Positions 6,701-14,358 of a DNA stretch of 14,358 nt are shown piece by piece (positions within the stretch are counted from its first letter, which is position 1; each line of letters begins with the position of its first letter). The notes below the pieces were generated by a model, which was not told the DNA's origin, ran no database searches, and worked only from the letters and a program-made list of their open reading frames with translations. The stretch is from Kocuria sp. (GTDB taxonomy: Bacteria > Actinomycetota > Actinomycetes > Actinomycetales > Micrococcaceae). Location of the stretch: positions 1 to 14,358 of the forward strand of contig JAKDKI010000024.1 in assembly GCA_030453435.1 (NCBI GenBank). The letters run 5' to 3'. Both the position numbers and the translations under genes were made by a program.

Positions 6701-6736
6701 TTGCCATATACCCCTTGGGGGTATATGTTGAAGGCA
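6701..6736 (+). promoter_or_regulatory. csoR-copZ-copA promoter with CsoR operator
   Basis: The palindrome CATATACCCC-TTG-GGGGTATATG (6705-6727) has 10-bp perfect arms and the C-run/G-run core of CsoR operators. It overlaps a likely promoter: TTGCCA (6701-6706) as -35 and TATATG (6722-6727) as -10. That puts the transcript start at or just before the csoR ATG at 6736, so the mRNA is probably leaderless. Apo-CsoR would block RNA polymerase, and Cu(I) binding would release it. The palindrome is seen directly; the mechanism is family knowledge. Confidence 0.8.
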
Positions 6737-7053
6737 TGAGCACCGAAGAAGCAGCAACTCACGGATACACCCAGGACAAGGCCGCGTACAGCCGGCGCCT
6801 CAAGCGTATCGAGGGTCAGGTGCGCGGCATCCAGCGCATGATCGATGAGGACACCTACTGCATTGACGTGCTCACCCAAATATCTGCCATCCAGTCCGCC
6901 CTCAAGTCAGTGAGCCTGGGGCTCATGGAGGAACACCTGGGTCACTGTGTGCGCCACGCGGTGGAGCACGCCCATGACACGGGTGATACGACCGAGATGG
7001 ACACCAAGCTCGCGGAGGCGAACGCCGCCATCGCTCGCCTGGTCAAGAACTAA
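6736..7053 (+). CDS. csoR: Copper-sensing transcriptional repressor CsoR
   Basis: This 105-residue all-helical repressor of the CsoR/RcnR family binds Cu(I) and then leaves its operator. The Cu ligands are all present: C42 in DTYCIDVL, and H67 and C71 in EEHLGHC. The conserved YSRRLKRIEGQVRGIQRMI segment occupies residues 18-36. The start is the ATG at 6736; an upstream GTG extension to 6673 would run through the operator and promoter and is rejected. No proper ribosome site precedes the ATG, consistent with a leaderless message. It is the first gene of the csoR-copZ-copA operon, with copZ 29 bases downstream. Autoregulation is expected from the operator position. Confidence 0.95.
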   Translation: MSTEEAATHGYTQDKAAYSRRLKRIEGQVRGIQRMIDEDTYCIDVLTQISAIQSALKSVSLGLMEEHLGHCVRHAVEHAHDTGDTTEMDTKLAEANAAIARLVKN

Positions 7054-7082
7054 CCCAACCCCAAGGACTAAGGAGTCTCCCC

Positions 7083-7292
7083 ATGAACACCACCGTTACC
7101 GTCTCCGGCATGACCTGCGGCCACTGCGTCTCCTCCGTCAAGGAAGAGCTCGCCGAGGTCGACGGCGTGCAGTCCGTGTCCGTTGAGCTCAACGCCGGCG
7201 GCGAATCCCCCGTGACCATTGAAAGCACCCGCGAGCTGACCTCCGAGGAGATCGCCGCAGCAGTCGAAGAAGCCGGTTACACAGTTGTCTAA
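7083..7292 (+). CDS. copZ: Copper chaperone CopZ (HMA domain)
   Basis: This 69-residue single heavy-metal-associated domain has the ferredoxin-like size and the Cu(I) site GMTCGHC (residues 9-15). It carries copper in the cytoplasm, normally to the N-terminal domain of CopA. AAGGAG lies about 7 bases before the ATG, the best ribosome site in this operon. The stop overlaps the copA start by 8 bases, so synthesis of chaperone and pump is coupled. The family match is unambiguous from the motif, length and context. Confidence 0.95.
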   Translation: MNTTVTVSGMTCGHCVSSVKEELAEVDGVQSVSVELNAGGESPVTIESTRELTSEEIAAAVEEAGYTVV

Positions 7293-9780
7293 TCAATCCA
7301 CCCAATCCCCCGTTACAGACACCCAGGTCCACGGCCCGCTGCGTGACCTGGATCTTCAGATCAGCGGGATGACCTGTGCCTCGTGCGTGGGTCGCATCGA
7401 GCGCAAGCTGCGCAAGATCGACGGCGTGGATCCCGCGGTCAACCTGGCTCTCGAGTCCGCCTCCGTGAAGGTTCCGGAGAACGTCTCGGACGACCAGATC
7501 GTCGAGACCATCAAGAAGGCGGGTTACGGCGCGGAGATCACGGGCGGGGCTTCCCGTACTTCCTCGCACGAGGGTTCTGACAACACGAACGATGACGCCG
7601 CTGCCTCCCCTTCCAGCCGCGGCGGCCGCACTGCACAGGCGGGCTCAACGACCGCCACACACTCGGAGACTTCCGAAACATCCAGTGCCCCCGAGGCTTC
7701 CGTGACGCCCGCCGCGGAAGGTGATCGAGCGGCGTCGTCGGCCCCCGCAGAACGAGAGCTGGAACGCAACACCGATTCGGCAGACCCGGCCGCCGATATG
7801 TCCCCCGCGGACAAGCGCCGCCGGGATCTGGGGATCCGGCTGATCGTGGCCGCGATTTTCTCCGTGCCGGTGTTCATCATTTCCATGATTCCGGGCGCGC
7901 AGTTCCCGCACTGGGGCTGGGTCGTTGCCGCACTGACCCTGCCGGTCGTGACGTGGAGTGCGTGGCCGTTCCACAAGGCCACCGCTATCAACGCACGGCA
8001 CTTCTCCTCCACCATGGACACCCTGGTGTCGATGGGTGTGGCCGCCGCCTACTTGTTCTCGCTGTGGCATCTGCTCGTGGATCCGGGGATGACCGCGCAC
8101 GCGCACCCCGGTCAGGCCATGGACATGTCCAGCCATCAGCTGTACTTCGAAACCGCGGCCATCATCACCACGTTCCTGCTGCTCGGTCGCTGGCTCGAGG
8201 CCCGTGCGAAGGCTCGCTCCGGCGAGGCGCTCAAGGCGCTGCTGAACCTGGGCGCGCAACAGGCGACCGTGCTCGACGACGATGGAACCGAACGCTCCGT
8301 CCCCGTGGAGCAACTGAAGGTCGGTGACCGTTTCGTAGTCCGTCCTGGTGAGAAGATCGCCACGGACTCCGTGGTTGTGACCGGCGAATCCGCCGTGGAC
8401 GCGTCCATGCTGACCGGCGAATCCATGCCCGTGGAGGTGAGCCCCGGTGACGAACTGACCGGCGCCACCGTGAACACCACCGGGCGACTGGTCGCTGAAG
8501 CCACTCGTGTGGGATCCGATACGGTGCTCGCCTCCATGGGTCGTACCGTGGCTCGCGCGCAGGCGACCAAGGCTCCCGTGGCGCGCCTGGCGGACAAGAT
8601 CTCGGCCGTATTCGTGCCCGTGGTCATCGGCATTGCACTGCTGACCCTGGTGATCTGGCTGCTCGTCACCGGCAACGTGGATCAAGCGTTCGTCGCCGCG
8701 GTCTCCGTGCTGGTGATTGCGTGCCCGTGCGCCCTGGGTCTGGCAACTCCCACCGCCCTGCTGACCGGCACGGGTCGCGGCGCTCAAATGGGCATCCTCA
8801 TCACGTCCGCGGAGGTGCTCGAGGACTCCCGCAATGTGGACACCATCCTGCTGGACAAGACCGGCACCGTGACCCGCGGTGAGCTGGCCGTGTCCGCCGT
8901 GAACTCGGTGTCCCAGTGGTCCAAGGACCAGGTGCTGGACTTCGCCGCGGCGGTCGAGGATTACTCCGAGCACCCGATTGCCCGTGCCATTGCAGATGCA
9001 TCGTCGCAGCGCTTCCAGGTGGCTCGTTTCGAATCCGCTCCCGGTGGCGGCGTGAAGGCATATGTCGCTGACGGCATGCAGTCCCGTTCCGTGGTGGTGG
9101 GTCGCGAACAGTGGTTGGCCAAGAACGGTATCCGGTTGTCGGAGACGGATCGTAAGGCCCTTGAGCACGCTCGCGCGGACGGTTTCACCACCATCCTGGT
9201 GGCCGTGGACGGCAACTTGGCCGGCCTGATCGACCTGCAGGACACCATCAAGGACGAGTCCGCCGGCGCGATTGCGCAGCTCAAGGAGCTGGGTCTGCGC
9301 CCGGTGCTGCTGACCGGTGACCACTCCGCCGTGGCACGTTCCGTGGCGGAACAGGTGGGCATTGCCCCGGAGGACGTCATTTCCGACGTCACCCCGGACG
9401 GCAAGGTTCAGGCCGTGACCGACCTGCAGAAGCAGGGTCGCGTGGTGGCCATGGTGGGCGACGGCGTCAATGATGCTCCCGCCCTCACCCAAGCCGATCT
9501 GGGCATCGCCATGGGCTCCGGTACGGACGCAGCCATGCAGGCCTCGGACATCACCGTGGTCCGCAGCGAATTGACCGCCATCCCCACCGCGATCAAGCTG
9601 TCACAGAAGACCCTGGGGACCATCAAGTCCAACCTGTTCTGGGCCTTCGCCTACAACGTGGTGGCCATCCCAGTGGCCGCACTGGGCTTCTTGAACCCCA
9701 TGATCGCCGGCGGTGCCATGGCCTTCAGCTCCGTGTTCGTGGTGCTGAACTCTCTGCGGTTGAAGCGCTTCGGGCGGTAA
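7285..9780 (+). CDS. copA: Cu(I)-exporting P1B-1 ATPase CopA
   Basis: This 831-residue inner-membrane pump exports Cu(I) using ATP. One N-terminal HMA domain carries GMTCASC (28-34). A long Ser/Thr/Ala/Glu-rich linker (about 87-175) of probably disordered sequence precedes the first membrane helix. The catalytic core is complete: TGES (377-380, actuator), CPC (480-482, membrane copper site), DKTGT (524-528, D524 phosphorylated), SEHP (561-564, nucleotide binding) and GDGVND (725-730). The Cu(I)-type C-terminal helices contain YN (790-791) and MAFSS (812-816). The start is a TTG at 7285 inside the end of copZ, with no strong ribosome site of its own, so translation probably depends on copZ. 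It is the last gene of the operon and ends before a strong hairpin terminator. Confidence 0.96.
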   Translation: MSNQSTQSPVTDTQVHGPLRDLDLQISGMTCASCVGRIERKLRKIDGVDPAVNLALESASVKVPENVSDDQIVETIKKAGYGAEITGGASRTSSHEGSDNTNDDAAASPSSRGGRTAQAGSTTATHSETSETSSAPEASVTPAAEGDRAASSAPAERELERNTDSADPAADMSPADKRRRDLGIRLIVAAIFSVPVFIISMIPGAQFPHWGWVVAALTLPVVTWSAWPFHKATAINARHFSSTMDTLVSMGVAAAYLFSLWHLLVDPGMTAHAHPGQAMDMSSHQLYFETAAIITTFLLLGRWLEARAKARSGEALKALLNLGAQQATVLDDDGTERSVPVEQLKVGDRFVVRPGEKIATDSVVVTGESAVDASMLTGESMPVEVSPGDELTGATVNTTGRLVAEATRVGSDTVLASMGRTVARAQATKAPVARLADKISAVFVPVVIGIALLTLVIWLLVTGNVDQAFVAAVSVLVIACPCALGLATPTALLTGTGRGAQMGILITSAEVLEDSRNVDTILLDKTGTVTRGELAVSAVNSVSQWSKDQVLDFAAAVEDYSEHPIARAIADASSQRFQVARFESAPGGGVKAYVADGMQSRSVVVGREQWLAKNGIRLSETDRKALEHARADGFTTILVAVDGNLAGLIDLQDTIKDESAGAIAQLKELGLRPVLLTGDHSAVARSVAEQVGIAPEDVISDVTPDGKVQAVTDLQKQGRVVAMVGDGVNDAPALTQADLGIAMGSGTDAAMQASDITVVRSELTAIPTAIKLSQKTLGTIKSNLFWAFAYNVVAIPVAALGFLNPMIAGGAMAFSSVFVVLNSLRLKRFGR

Positions 9781-9806
9781 ATGCTGCTCGTCGGTAGAGC
9801 ATGAAT

Positions 9807-9843
9807 GAACGCCCTGGACTGTGATTCACAGTCCAGGGCGTTC
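9807..9843. terminator. Bidirectional terminator between copA and the convergent membrane-protein operon
   Basis: GAACGCCCTGGACTGTG (9807-9823) and CACAGTCCAGGGCGTTC (9827-9843) form a perfect 17-bp stem with a 3-base loop. TTCGTT follows on the plus strand. It lies 27 bases past copA and 20 bases past the convergent gene's stop, so it can serve both. Confidence 0.9.
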
Positions 9844-9862
9844 TTCGTTGCTGAATTGCTGA

Positions 9863-10315
9863 TCAGCGAGCGCTCGAGCCCGGTTCCTCGCCCTTGGTGT
9901 CGGGGCGTACGCGCTGGCCGTACTGGGGTTCGCCGTTGCTCTTGGAGTCGGCAGCACCGGAAGTCTTGCGGGGTGACGCGCTCCCCGAACCCTTGCCACG
10001 CGCCTGCTCGGCCTGACGGCGAGCCTTGTTCTCTGCAAACAGCTTGGCGGAGGAACGGTTCACGCCGGTGCCCTGACCGAGTTCGGGGTCGTTGGGCTTC
10101 TCCAGAAGCATCAGCGTGGAGCACACGACCACGGACGCGATGAACGCAATGCCCGCGGCGATCAGGCCCAACCCCACACGTGCGGCGTTGTCGGTGCCGC
10201 CCGCGGCTGCTACCGAGACCACCACGAAGGCGACGACTGCCAGCACGGCTGAGATGACAAGGGGACCCTTGATATCAGTCTTGCGACGGCCGTTGTGCTC
10301 GGTGCGCTGGGCCAC
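9863..10315 (-). CDS. Small membrane protein with two helices and a charged tail, unknown function
   Basis: This 150-residue protein starts at a GTG with AGGAGG six bases upstream. A short basic N-terminus (MAQRTEHNGRRKTDIKG) is followed by two hydrophobic helices (about 18-38 and 46-70). The cytoplasm-facing tail of about 80 residues is rich in Lys, Arg, Gly and Ser and is probably disordered. I recognise no catalytic motif or named domain; such proteins are common and uncharacterised in Micrococcaceae. It lies 47 bases downstream of the DUF308-like gene on the same strand, probably in one transcript. Confidence 0.8.
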   Translation of the reverse strand: MAQRTEHNGRRKTDIKGPLVISAVLAVVAFVVVSVAAAGGTDNAARVGLGLIAAGIAFIASVVVCSTLMLLEKPNDPELGQGTGVNRSSAKLFAENKARRQAEQARGKGSGSASPRKTSGAADSKSNGEPQYGQRVRPDTKGEEPGSSAR

Positions 10316-10362
10316 GTGAATCCTCCTACGGAAACTTGCGAAAAATTGTTGAGATCGACTGA

Positions 10363-11016
10363 TCAGTCTACGCCGTTTATCCGGTCACTATCAGGGAAGC
10401 CCGCGCGGTCCGCTGCCAGCGCATCGTGCCGCAAACTCAGGGCCGCAATGAACTGGGTAACGCCGATGATGATGGCCGCTCCACCCACAACGCCCAGCTC
10501 CGCCTTGGCGCCCAGGGTCTCCACGAGCATCATGCCCATACCCGCACCCACGGTCACCAAACCGCTGAGGGTCCAGTCCCTGCCGAGCGGGAAACTCTGG
10601 CGGAATCGCAGGCCCAGGGCGAGTTCGAGAATGCCGCAGAGACCGAGCACCATGGTGGCCAGCAACACGAACAGCCAGTTCTGCGGTGCCATGATCGCGA
10701 CAAGCGCGCCGCCCAGAATGTAGAGGATTCCCGCGAGCTGAGGGATGTTGGTCAGAGAGCCGAGGTCGACGTCCTCACGGCCCTTCATGCGGAAGTGCAG
10801 AAATAGCCACGCGCCACCGGTGCCGACCAGGAACAGGCCGAGGGCCCACGGTGCGGCGTTCTCGGTGGGTTCCTGCCAGAAGATCGTGACCGCACCGAAC
10901 ACCAGCGCGACCAAGGCCCGGACCAGCGTGGGCACCCACAGATCGTGCCGCACATCCGTTCCGTTGCGATGACCGCCGGATGCTCCGCCTCGGGGGGACG
11001 GGATCTGCTGAGACAC
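10363..11016 (-). CDS. DUF308/HdeD-like membrane protein
   Basis: This 217-residue protein has about six hydrophobic helices arranged in pairs, a pattern typical of the HdeD/DUF308 group. Some members are linked to acid stress, but most have no known function. Helices lie near residues 27-47, 54-73, 93-110, 113-133, 147-166 and 173-192. The N-terminal 25 residues are polar and Gly/Arg-rich. The GTG start at 11016 has GAGGAG 8 bases before it. It is the first gene of a two-gene minus-strand unit and is divergent from the IS-interrupted gene, only 53 bases away. The family assignment is by helix pattern only. Confidence 0.72.
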   Translation of the reverse strand: MSQQIPSPRGGASGGHRNGTDVRHDLWVPTLVRALVALVFGAVTIFWQEPTENAAPWALGLFLVGTGGAWLFLHFRMKGREDVDLGSLTNIPQLAGILYILGGALVAIMAPQNWLFVLLATMVLGLCGILELALGLRFRQSFPLGRDWTLSGLVTVGAGMGMMLVETLGAKAELGVVGGAAIIIGVTQFIAALSLRHDALAADRAGFPDSDRINGVD

Positions 11017-11031
11017 GCGAAAAACTCCTCA

Positions 11032-11069
11032 TTGGCGGGGTGGGACCGGGCCAGTCTAGCCTTGGCCCC
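11032..11069 (+). promoter_or_regulatory. Possible leaderless promoter of the interrupted membrane-protein gene
   Basis: TAGCCT (11057-11062) fits a TANNNT -10 seven bases before the ATG at 11070. TTGGCG (11032-11037) is a weak -35 at 19-bp spacing. The gene has no ribosome site, in keeping with a leaderless message. GGGCCA (11048-11053) and TGGCCC (11063-11068) form a 6-bp dyad just before the ATG. Confidence 0.3.
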
Positions 11070-11176
11070 ATGGAGCTCGCTCAAACCGAACCCCGTAAAC
11101 CAACGGCCAAGCTCTTGCTGCTCTCCGGGGGCATATTCGTCGGCATGCTCATCCTTGTGGTGGGCACCTTGAGCGC

Positions 11177-11182
11177 GCTAGG
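11177..11182. repeat. Target-site duplication, left copy
   Basis: GCTAGG here is repeated at 12255-12260. The identity runs to 9 bases (GCTAGGCGT). Alignment of the two inverted repeats puts the last three in the element end on the left and in the target on the right, so 6 bp is the best reading. Confidence 0.8.
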
Positions 11183-12254
11183 CGTACTCAGTCAGTAGGT
11201 TGGTTGCACCTGCTGATGGGTGGGTTGCCTCCAAGGCTGCCGTGTGGCCGGTGGTTGTTGTAAAAGTTTAGCCATGGCTGCAGGGCGTCGGTTCTTGCTT
11301 GGTTTGAAGCGAATGGCTGGCGGTAGGCCCAGCCTTCTTGGAGGGTGCGGTTGAAGCGTTCTGCTTTGCCGTTCTGCCAGGGGTGGCGGGGTTTGGTCAG
11401 TATGTGTTTGGCATCGAGCTGTGCCAGGGCGCTTTGGAAGTCGCGGGAGAGCCGGTAGGCGAAGGCATTGTCGGTCATGACCCGTTTGACCGGTGCGCCT
11501 TGGGCTGCCATGGCTTCTGCCGCTCGGGTAAGGAACCCGGCGCACGTGGGGCCTTTCTCATCGGGTAGGACCTCGGCGTAAGCCAGCCGGGAATGGTCAT
11601 CGACAGCGACGTGGACATAGTCAAAACCGACCCTTGTGTGGCTTGCTGCATGGTTGCGGGCGGATTGGTTCGGGTCTGCCCGCCACCCGCCACCGTCGGG
11701 AATCCTGCCGAGTTTCTTGACGTCGATATGGATCATGTCTCCGGGAGCGTCGCGCTCGTACCGGCGGTCCGTGGCACGGGATGCCCGAATCCGTGCCCCG
11801 GTCACCGGGTCAAGCTCCCACAGCCTGGGCATGCCGGCCCGGGCGAGGATCCGCGAGACCGTCCTGGGACTGACACCGCATCGCACCGCCAGGTCCGTTG
11901 GCCCTTCACGGTGCTCCATCCGCTGGCTGAGGACCTCGGCAACGACCTTGGCCGGGGTCGCGTGCGGGCATGACTTTGGCTTGGAACTGTGGTCCTCAAG
12001 GCCGTCCCACCCGTGGACGCGGAACCGGCTGAGCCACCGATGCGCGCACGTGCGGGAGACACCCATTTCCTTGGCCACATGAGCGACAGGACGGCCGGCG
12101 AGGACACGCTCGATCAGGATCCGCCTACCGTACGGAGTCAGGCGGGCATTACGGTGGGACATGAGGACCCCTTAGTTGTTGGCTGTGTGTGGTAACCACC
12201 AACCTAAGAGGTCCTCACCTATTCACGATGTAAACAACGTCCTGACCCAGTACA
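11183..12254 (-). mobile_element. IS481-family insertion sequence, 1,072 bp, apparently intact
   Basis: The ends read inward as CGTACTCAGTCAGTAGGTTG on the left and TGTACTGGGTCAGGACGTTG on the right. This is an imperfect inverted repeat with 15 of 20 positions matching, flanked by GCTAGG direct repeats. The element holds one full-length transposase gene on the minus strand. A second inner inverted repeat (TAGGTTGGT at 11196-11204 and its complement at 12198-12206) lies near the ends. Exact target duplication and clean restoration of the host frame suggest a fairly recent insertion. Confidence 0.88.
11188..12162 (-). CDS. IS481-family DDE transposase
   Basis: This 324-residue transposase is the usual length for the family. 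The N-terminal helix-turn-helix region (about 8-60) includes VAHVAKEMGVSRTCAHRWLS. A second HTH-like segment, CGVSPRTVSRILARAG, lies at 95-110. The catalytic rve-type core shows the DDE triad: D147 in MIHIDVKKLG, D231 in RVMTDNAFAY and E268 in NGKAERFNRTLQ. HRPHGSLGGNPP near the C-terminus is typical. The ATG at 12162 has AAGGGG about 5 bases upstream. The TGA stop lies only a few bases from the left element end. No frameshift or internal stop is seen, so the enzyme may be active. Confidence 0.94.
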   Translation of the reverse strand: MSHRNARLTPYGRRILIERVLAGRPVAHVAKEMGVSRTCAHRWLSRFRVHGWDGLEDHSSKPKSCPHATPAKVVAEVLSQRMEHREGPTDLAVRCGVSPRTVSRILARAGMPRLWELDPVTGARIRASRATDRRYERDAPGDMIHIDVKKLGRIPDGGGWRADPNQSARNHAASHTRVGFDYVHVAVDDHSRLAYAEVLPDEKGPTCAGFLTRAAEAMAAQGAPVKRVMTDNAFAYRLSRDFQSALAQLDAKHILTKPRHPWQNGKAERFNRTLQEGWAYRQPFASNQARTDALQPWLNFYNNHRPHGSLGGNPPISRCNQPTD

Positions 12255-12260
12255 GCTAGG
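12255..12260. repeat. Target-site duplication, right copy
   Basis: GCTAGG matches 11177-11182 on the other side of the IS481-family element. Confidence 0.8.
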
Positions 12261-12591
12261 CGTCTTGGTCTCCTTCGCGTGCGTCATCGTCGCAGCAATC
12301 GTGGCGCTGTCGCATATCAGCGTGGGCGAGAAGGCGGCACCCGCGAAGCTCGCCGCCGGGACGTGGGGTTTGGTCGCCATGTCGATCGGTGCGGTCGCGG
12401 GTCTCGCCAGCTTCTTCTTCGAAGCGGGAGCCCCACAAGCCTCCGGCTCCGCATGGGTGGCCGTGGTGGCGTGCCTGCAGATCGGGGTGGCGGTGCTCAT
12501 CATGATTCCCTGCCTGGTGATGCGAGCCTCCGCCCGCCGAGCCATGGGCGACTACGGCGACGACACCATGACGCCCCCGCTGTACATGCCC

Positions 12592-12605
12592 TGACCGCAC
12601 GGTCA
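12592..12605. terminator. Palindrome formed by two convergent stop codons
   Basis: TGACCG-CA-CGGTCA is a 14-bp palindrome whose outer triplets are the stops of the interrupted membrane-protein gene (plus) and pdxR (minus). The stem is only 6 bp with a 2-base gap and no T tract, so terminator function is uncertain. Confidence 0.35.
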
Positions 12606-14105
12606 GAGGCTGAGCACTCTCCGCAGTACTCGCATTCCATTTTCCAGCTCCACGTCCGACGCCGTCAGCCCCAGTACCAGCCCCTCGCGCGGGTCTGCGC
12701 GCGGTTCGGCCCGTACCGCTTCCGCCGCATCTCTGGCGGACATCATCGTGCGCGTTTCAGCTCGGGACGTCGACGCCGCCCAGTACTCTCCCAACCCGCT
12801 CACCAGGACTCCGCGTTGGGCCGCCCCCGCGACCGCCGCAGCCTCGTCCGGCACCTCGATCACGGCGTGCGAACCACCGGCCATGGGCACCACGGCCACA
12901 CGGGGAAGGTCCGCGAGCGCGTGAGCGATGAGCGAGCGACGTCGGCGATAGGCGCGGCGCATCCGAGCGGTGTGGCGCTGCAAGTGACCCGAATCCATGA
13001 ACCGAGCGATCGCTCGCTGAGCCACCGCGGAGACTGGTGATCCCAGCTCGGCACGCAGGGTGTGCAGCCCCGGAAGCAGGTCATCGGGTGCCACGAGGTG
13101 TCCCACGCCCACACCGTTGCCCAGCACCTTGGTGAAGCTGCCCAGGGTGACCACGGTGTCCCGATTGGTATCCAGGGCGGCGAGCGCGGGCAGGGGTTGG
13201 CCGGTGTAGCGCAGCTCGGAGTCGTAGTCGTCCTCGATAACTACGGCTCTGTGTTGCCGCGCCCACCGCAGCAGTTCCAGCCTGCGACTCACGGGCATGG
13301 TGCCGCCCAACGGGTATTGGTGTCCGGGCGTCACAACCACCGCATCCGGAGTTTCGGCCACATCCCACGTTCCGGTTCCCGCCCACTCGCCGGTGGGCAA
13401 GCTGGCGGGGTTCAGGCCGAACTCGTCCACCGGAATCGGTATGGCGATATGCCCCGTTGCTTCAACAACCCTGCGCAGCGCGGAGTAGCCGGGGTCCTCC
13501 ACGGCCACTCGTAGACGGCGCCCGCGCAGCGCGCCCAGGACTCGCAGGACCAGCTGAAGTCCGTCGCGGGCACCCGCAGTGATGACAATGTCGTCCGGTT
13601 CTCTCACCACCCCTCGGTTCAATCGCAAATACTCGGCCAGGTGCTGCCGCAATGGAACGGCTCCAGCAGTGGCGCTCGCGGCGTCACGCCAGGCTCCCCG
13701 CCAGGCCGGGGTATCCAGTTCCGCAATGACCGCTTTGCCGGGCCGCAGGTCGATCTGACCCGTATCTGGAACGCTACGTCGCGTGCGTGTGGAATGGAGC
13801 GGCGTCGTCGAAATGTGGAGTTCGCTCGCCGCGGGGACCACGCGAACGTCCGGCGCGATGCGCGTGGCTCCGCGGTCGGCGGTGAGATACCCCTCGCCCG
13901 CCAGGACGTCCCAGGTCGTGACCACCGTGCCACGCGAGATCCCCAACCGTTCGGCCAAGGCCCGTGACGAAGGTAGCGGATCCCCCGCGCACAGAACCCC
14001 GCGCGCAACCAGGTCACGAACCTGGTCGACGAGCTGCTCACCGAGCGCGACATCCGAAGCCCGGTCGACCGACAGCGGCACATCCACCGCGCGCGCATGC
14101 CGCAT
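12603..14105 (-). CDS. pdxR: MocR/PdxR-type regulator of vitamin B6 synthesis (GntR HTH plus aminotransferase-like domain)
   Basis: This 500-residue protein is typical for MocR regulators. An N-terminal winged helix of the GntR type (about 17-85) contains [31 protein letters not shown] in overlapping blocks. It is joined by a linker to a fold-type I aminotransferase-like domain (about 115-500). That domain shows [42 protein letters not shown] (289-300) and [11 protein letters not shown], where K326 is the presumed PLP-binding lysine. Such proteins sense PLP and control pdxS/pdxT. The start at 14105 has AGGAGG five bases upstream. It is divergent from pdxS with 80 bases between, the standard PdxR arrangement in actinobacteria, which supports the specific name over a generic MocR. 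Confidence 0.92.
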   Translation of the reverse strand: MRHARAVDVPLSVDRASDVALGEQLVDQVRDLVARGVLCAGDPLPSSRALAERLGISRGTVVTTWDVLAGEGYLTADRGATRIAPDVRVVPAASELHISTTPLHSTRTRRSVPDTGQIDLRPGKAVIAELDTPAWRGAWRDAASATAGAVPLRQHLAEYLRLNRGVVREPDDIVITAGARDGLQLVLRVLGALRGRRLRVAVEDPGYSALRRVVEATGHIAIPIPVDEFGLNPASLPTGEWAGTGTWDVAETPDAVVVTPGHQYPLGGTMPVSRRLELLRWARQHRAVVIEDDYDSELRYTGQPLPALAALDTNRDTVVTLGSFTKVLGNGVGVGHLVAPDDLLPGLHTLRAELGSPVSAVAQRAIARFMDSGHLQRHTARMRRAYRRRRSLIAHALADLPRVAVVPMAGGSHAVIEVPDEAAAVAGAAQRGVLVSGLGEYWAASTSRAETRTMMSARDAAEAVRAEPRADPREGLVLGLTASDVELENGMRVLRRVLSL

Positions 14106-14109
14106 GTGT

Positions 14110-14176
14110 TCCTCCTAAGTGGACTAGTGAAATTACTCAATTATGGATCTGTTACCGGGCCACTTTCACGCGCAGC
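14110..14176. promoter_or_regulatory. pdxR/pdxS divergent control region with PdxR-like motifs
   Basis: AAGTGGACTA (14117-14126, plus strand) and AAAGTGG followed by CCCGG (14166-14160 and beyond, minus strand) resemble the AAAGTGG(A/T)CTA element I recall for Corynebacterium glutamicum PdxR. They are in opposite orientation and flank an AT-rich core. CATAAT on the minus strand (14145-14140) is a possible pdxR -10. No convincing ribosome site precedes pdxS. Confidence 0.5.
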
Positions 14177-14185
14177 ATGGTCAGC

Positions 14186-14358
14186 ATGACTCAAACCGTG
14201 CACTCTCCCGCTGATAACAAGACCCCCGTGACCGGATCCAAGCTGGTCAAGAGCGGACTGGCCGACATGCTCAAAGGCGGTGTGATCATGGACGTGGTCA
14301 CCGCCGAGCAGGCCAAGATCGCCGAAGATTCCGGCGCCGTTGCCGTGATGGCGCTCGA
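14186..14358 (+). CDS. pdxS: Pyridoxal 5'-phosphate synthase subunit PdxS, N-terminal part (runs off right edge)
   Basis: PdxS condenses ribose 5-phosphate, glyceraldehyde 3-phosphate and ammonia (from the glutaminase PdxT) into PLP. About 57 codons are present. [19 protein letters not shown] and the following [18 protein letters not shown] are the hallmark N-terminus of the family, including the conserved D in IMDVV. The ATG at 14186 gives [12 protein letters not shown]; an in-frame ATG nine bases upstream (14177) is equally possible because neither has a ribosome site. The divergent pdxR gene and motifs between them indicate PLP-responsive control. The identity is certain despite truncation. 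Confidence 0.95.
   Translation, partial: MTQTVHSPADNKTPVTGSKLVKSGLADMLKGGVIMDVVTAEQAKIAEDSGAVAVMAL

Larger units (their letters stand above)
11070..12594 (+). pseudogene. Four-helix membrane-protein gene split by an IS481-family element
   Basis: The 5' part (11070-11182) and 3' part (12261-12594) are separated by the insertion sequence. Removing the element and one copy of GCTAGG rejoins them in frame, running SALG into VLVSF. The restored protein has 148 residues and four hydrophobic helices (about 15-35, 38-56, 73-92, 104-127). As it stands, the 5' part reads to a TAG inside the IS (11196-11198), giving only 42 residues. The 3' part keeps an open frame from a TTG at 12265 but has no ribosome site. 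I do not recognise the family. It is divergent from the DUF308-like gene and convergent with pdxR, whose stop codon mirrors its own. Confidence 0.85.

Noticed and set aside
6673..6735. Upstream extension of csoR to the GTG at 6673
   Set aside because: It would start inside the terminator loop and translate through the operator, and the added 21 residues are not part of CsoR.
7645..9492. 615-residue open frame antisense to copA
   Set aside because: It is a His/Gly/Arg-rich shadow frame produced by third-position GC bias opposite an unmistakable CopA; it shows no domain and no ribosome site.
11196..12206. IS boundaries at the inner TAGGTTGGT inverted repeats
   Set aside because: These boundaries give no target duplication and would leave the host gene unrestorable; the outer pair gives both a GCTAGG duplication and an exact in-frame join.

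Overview
The window is high-GC actinobacterial chromosome, most likely from the Micrococcaceae (Kocuria, Arthrobacter or Rothia-like). The reasons are strong codon bias towards G/C, frequent GTG/TTG starts, CsoR-type copper control, a class II cholesterol oxidase, and a PdxR/PdxS pair. The genus cannot be fixed from sequence alone. Most of the window is ordinary metabolic and membrane-protein sequence. I see no defence island, CRISPR array, prophage, tRNA or rRNA.

Left part, minus strand (1-4290): the 5' end of putA (proline catabolism) runs off the left edge. Its leader contains an unusual nested set of inverted repeats. A gene-poor gap follows, carrying one copy of a 28-bp exact direct repeat whose other copy spans the azlD stop codon. 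Next is a translationally coupled three-gene unit read right to left: a GH15 (glucoamylase/trehalase-like) protein, then azlC and azlD, a branched-chain amino acid exporter pair. The GH15 gene overlaps azlC by 3 bases and azlC overlaps azlD by 4.

Centre, plus strand (4520-9780): a Tat-exported class II flavoprotein cholesterol oxidase gene is broken by a -1 frameshift in a G run near 5612. A small secreted protein of unknown function follows, then a strong terminator. A complete copper-efflux operon comes next: csoR, copZ and copA. A textbook CsoR palindrome overlies the probable promoter, and the csoR message looks leaderless. A perfect 17-bp stem closes the operon and serves as a bidirectional terminator.

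Right part: two minus-strand membrane-protein genes (one DUF308/HdeD-like) lie divergent from a four-helix membrane-protein gene. That gene is split by a 1,072-bp IS481-family element. Its 6-bp target duplication (GCTAGG) and imperfect terminal inverted repeats can be read directly, and removing the element restores a continuous 148-codon frame. The interrupted gene ends convergently with a MocR-type regulator (pdxR), and their two stop codons form one 14-bp palindrome. pdxS starts divergently from pdxR at the right edge, and two PdxR-like motifs lie between them.

The points most worth a second look are the putA leader structure, the clean IS insertion, the frameshifted oxidase, the GH15 protein lacking the expected general-base glutamate, and the 28-bp repeat at the end of azlD.
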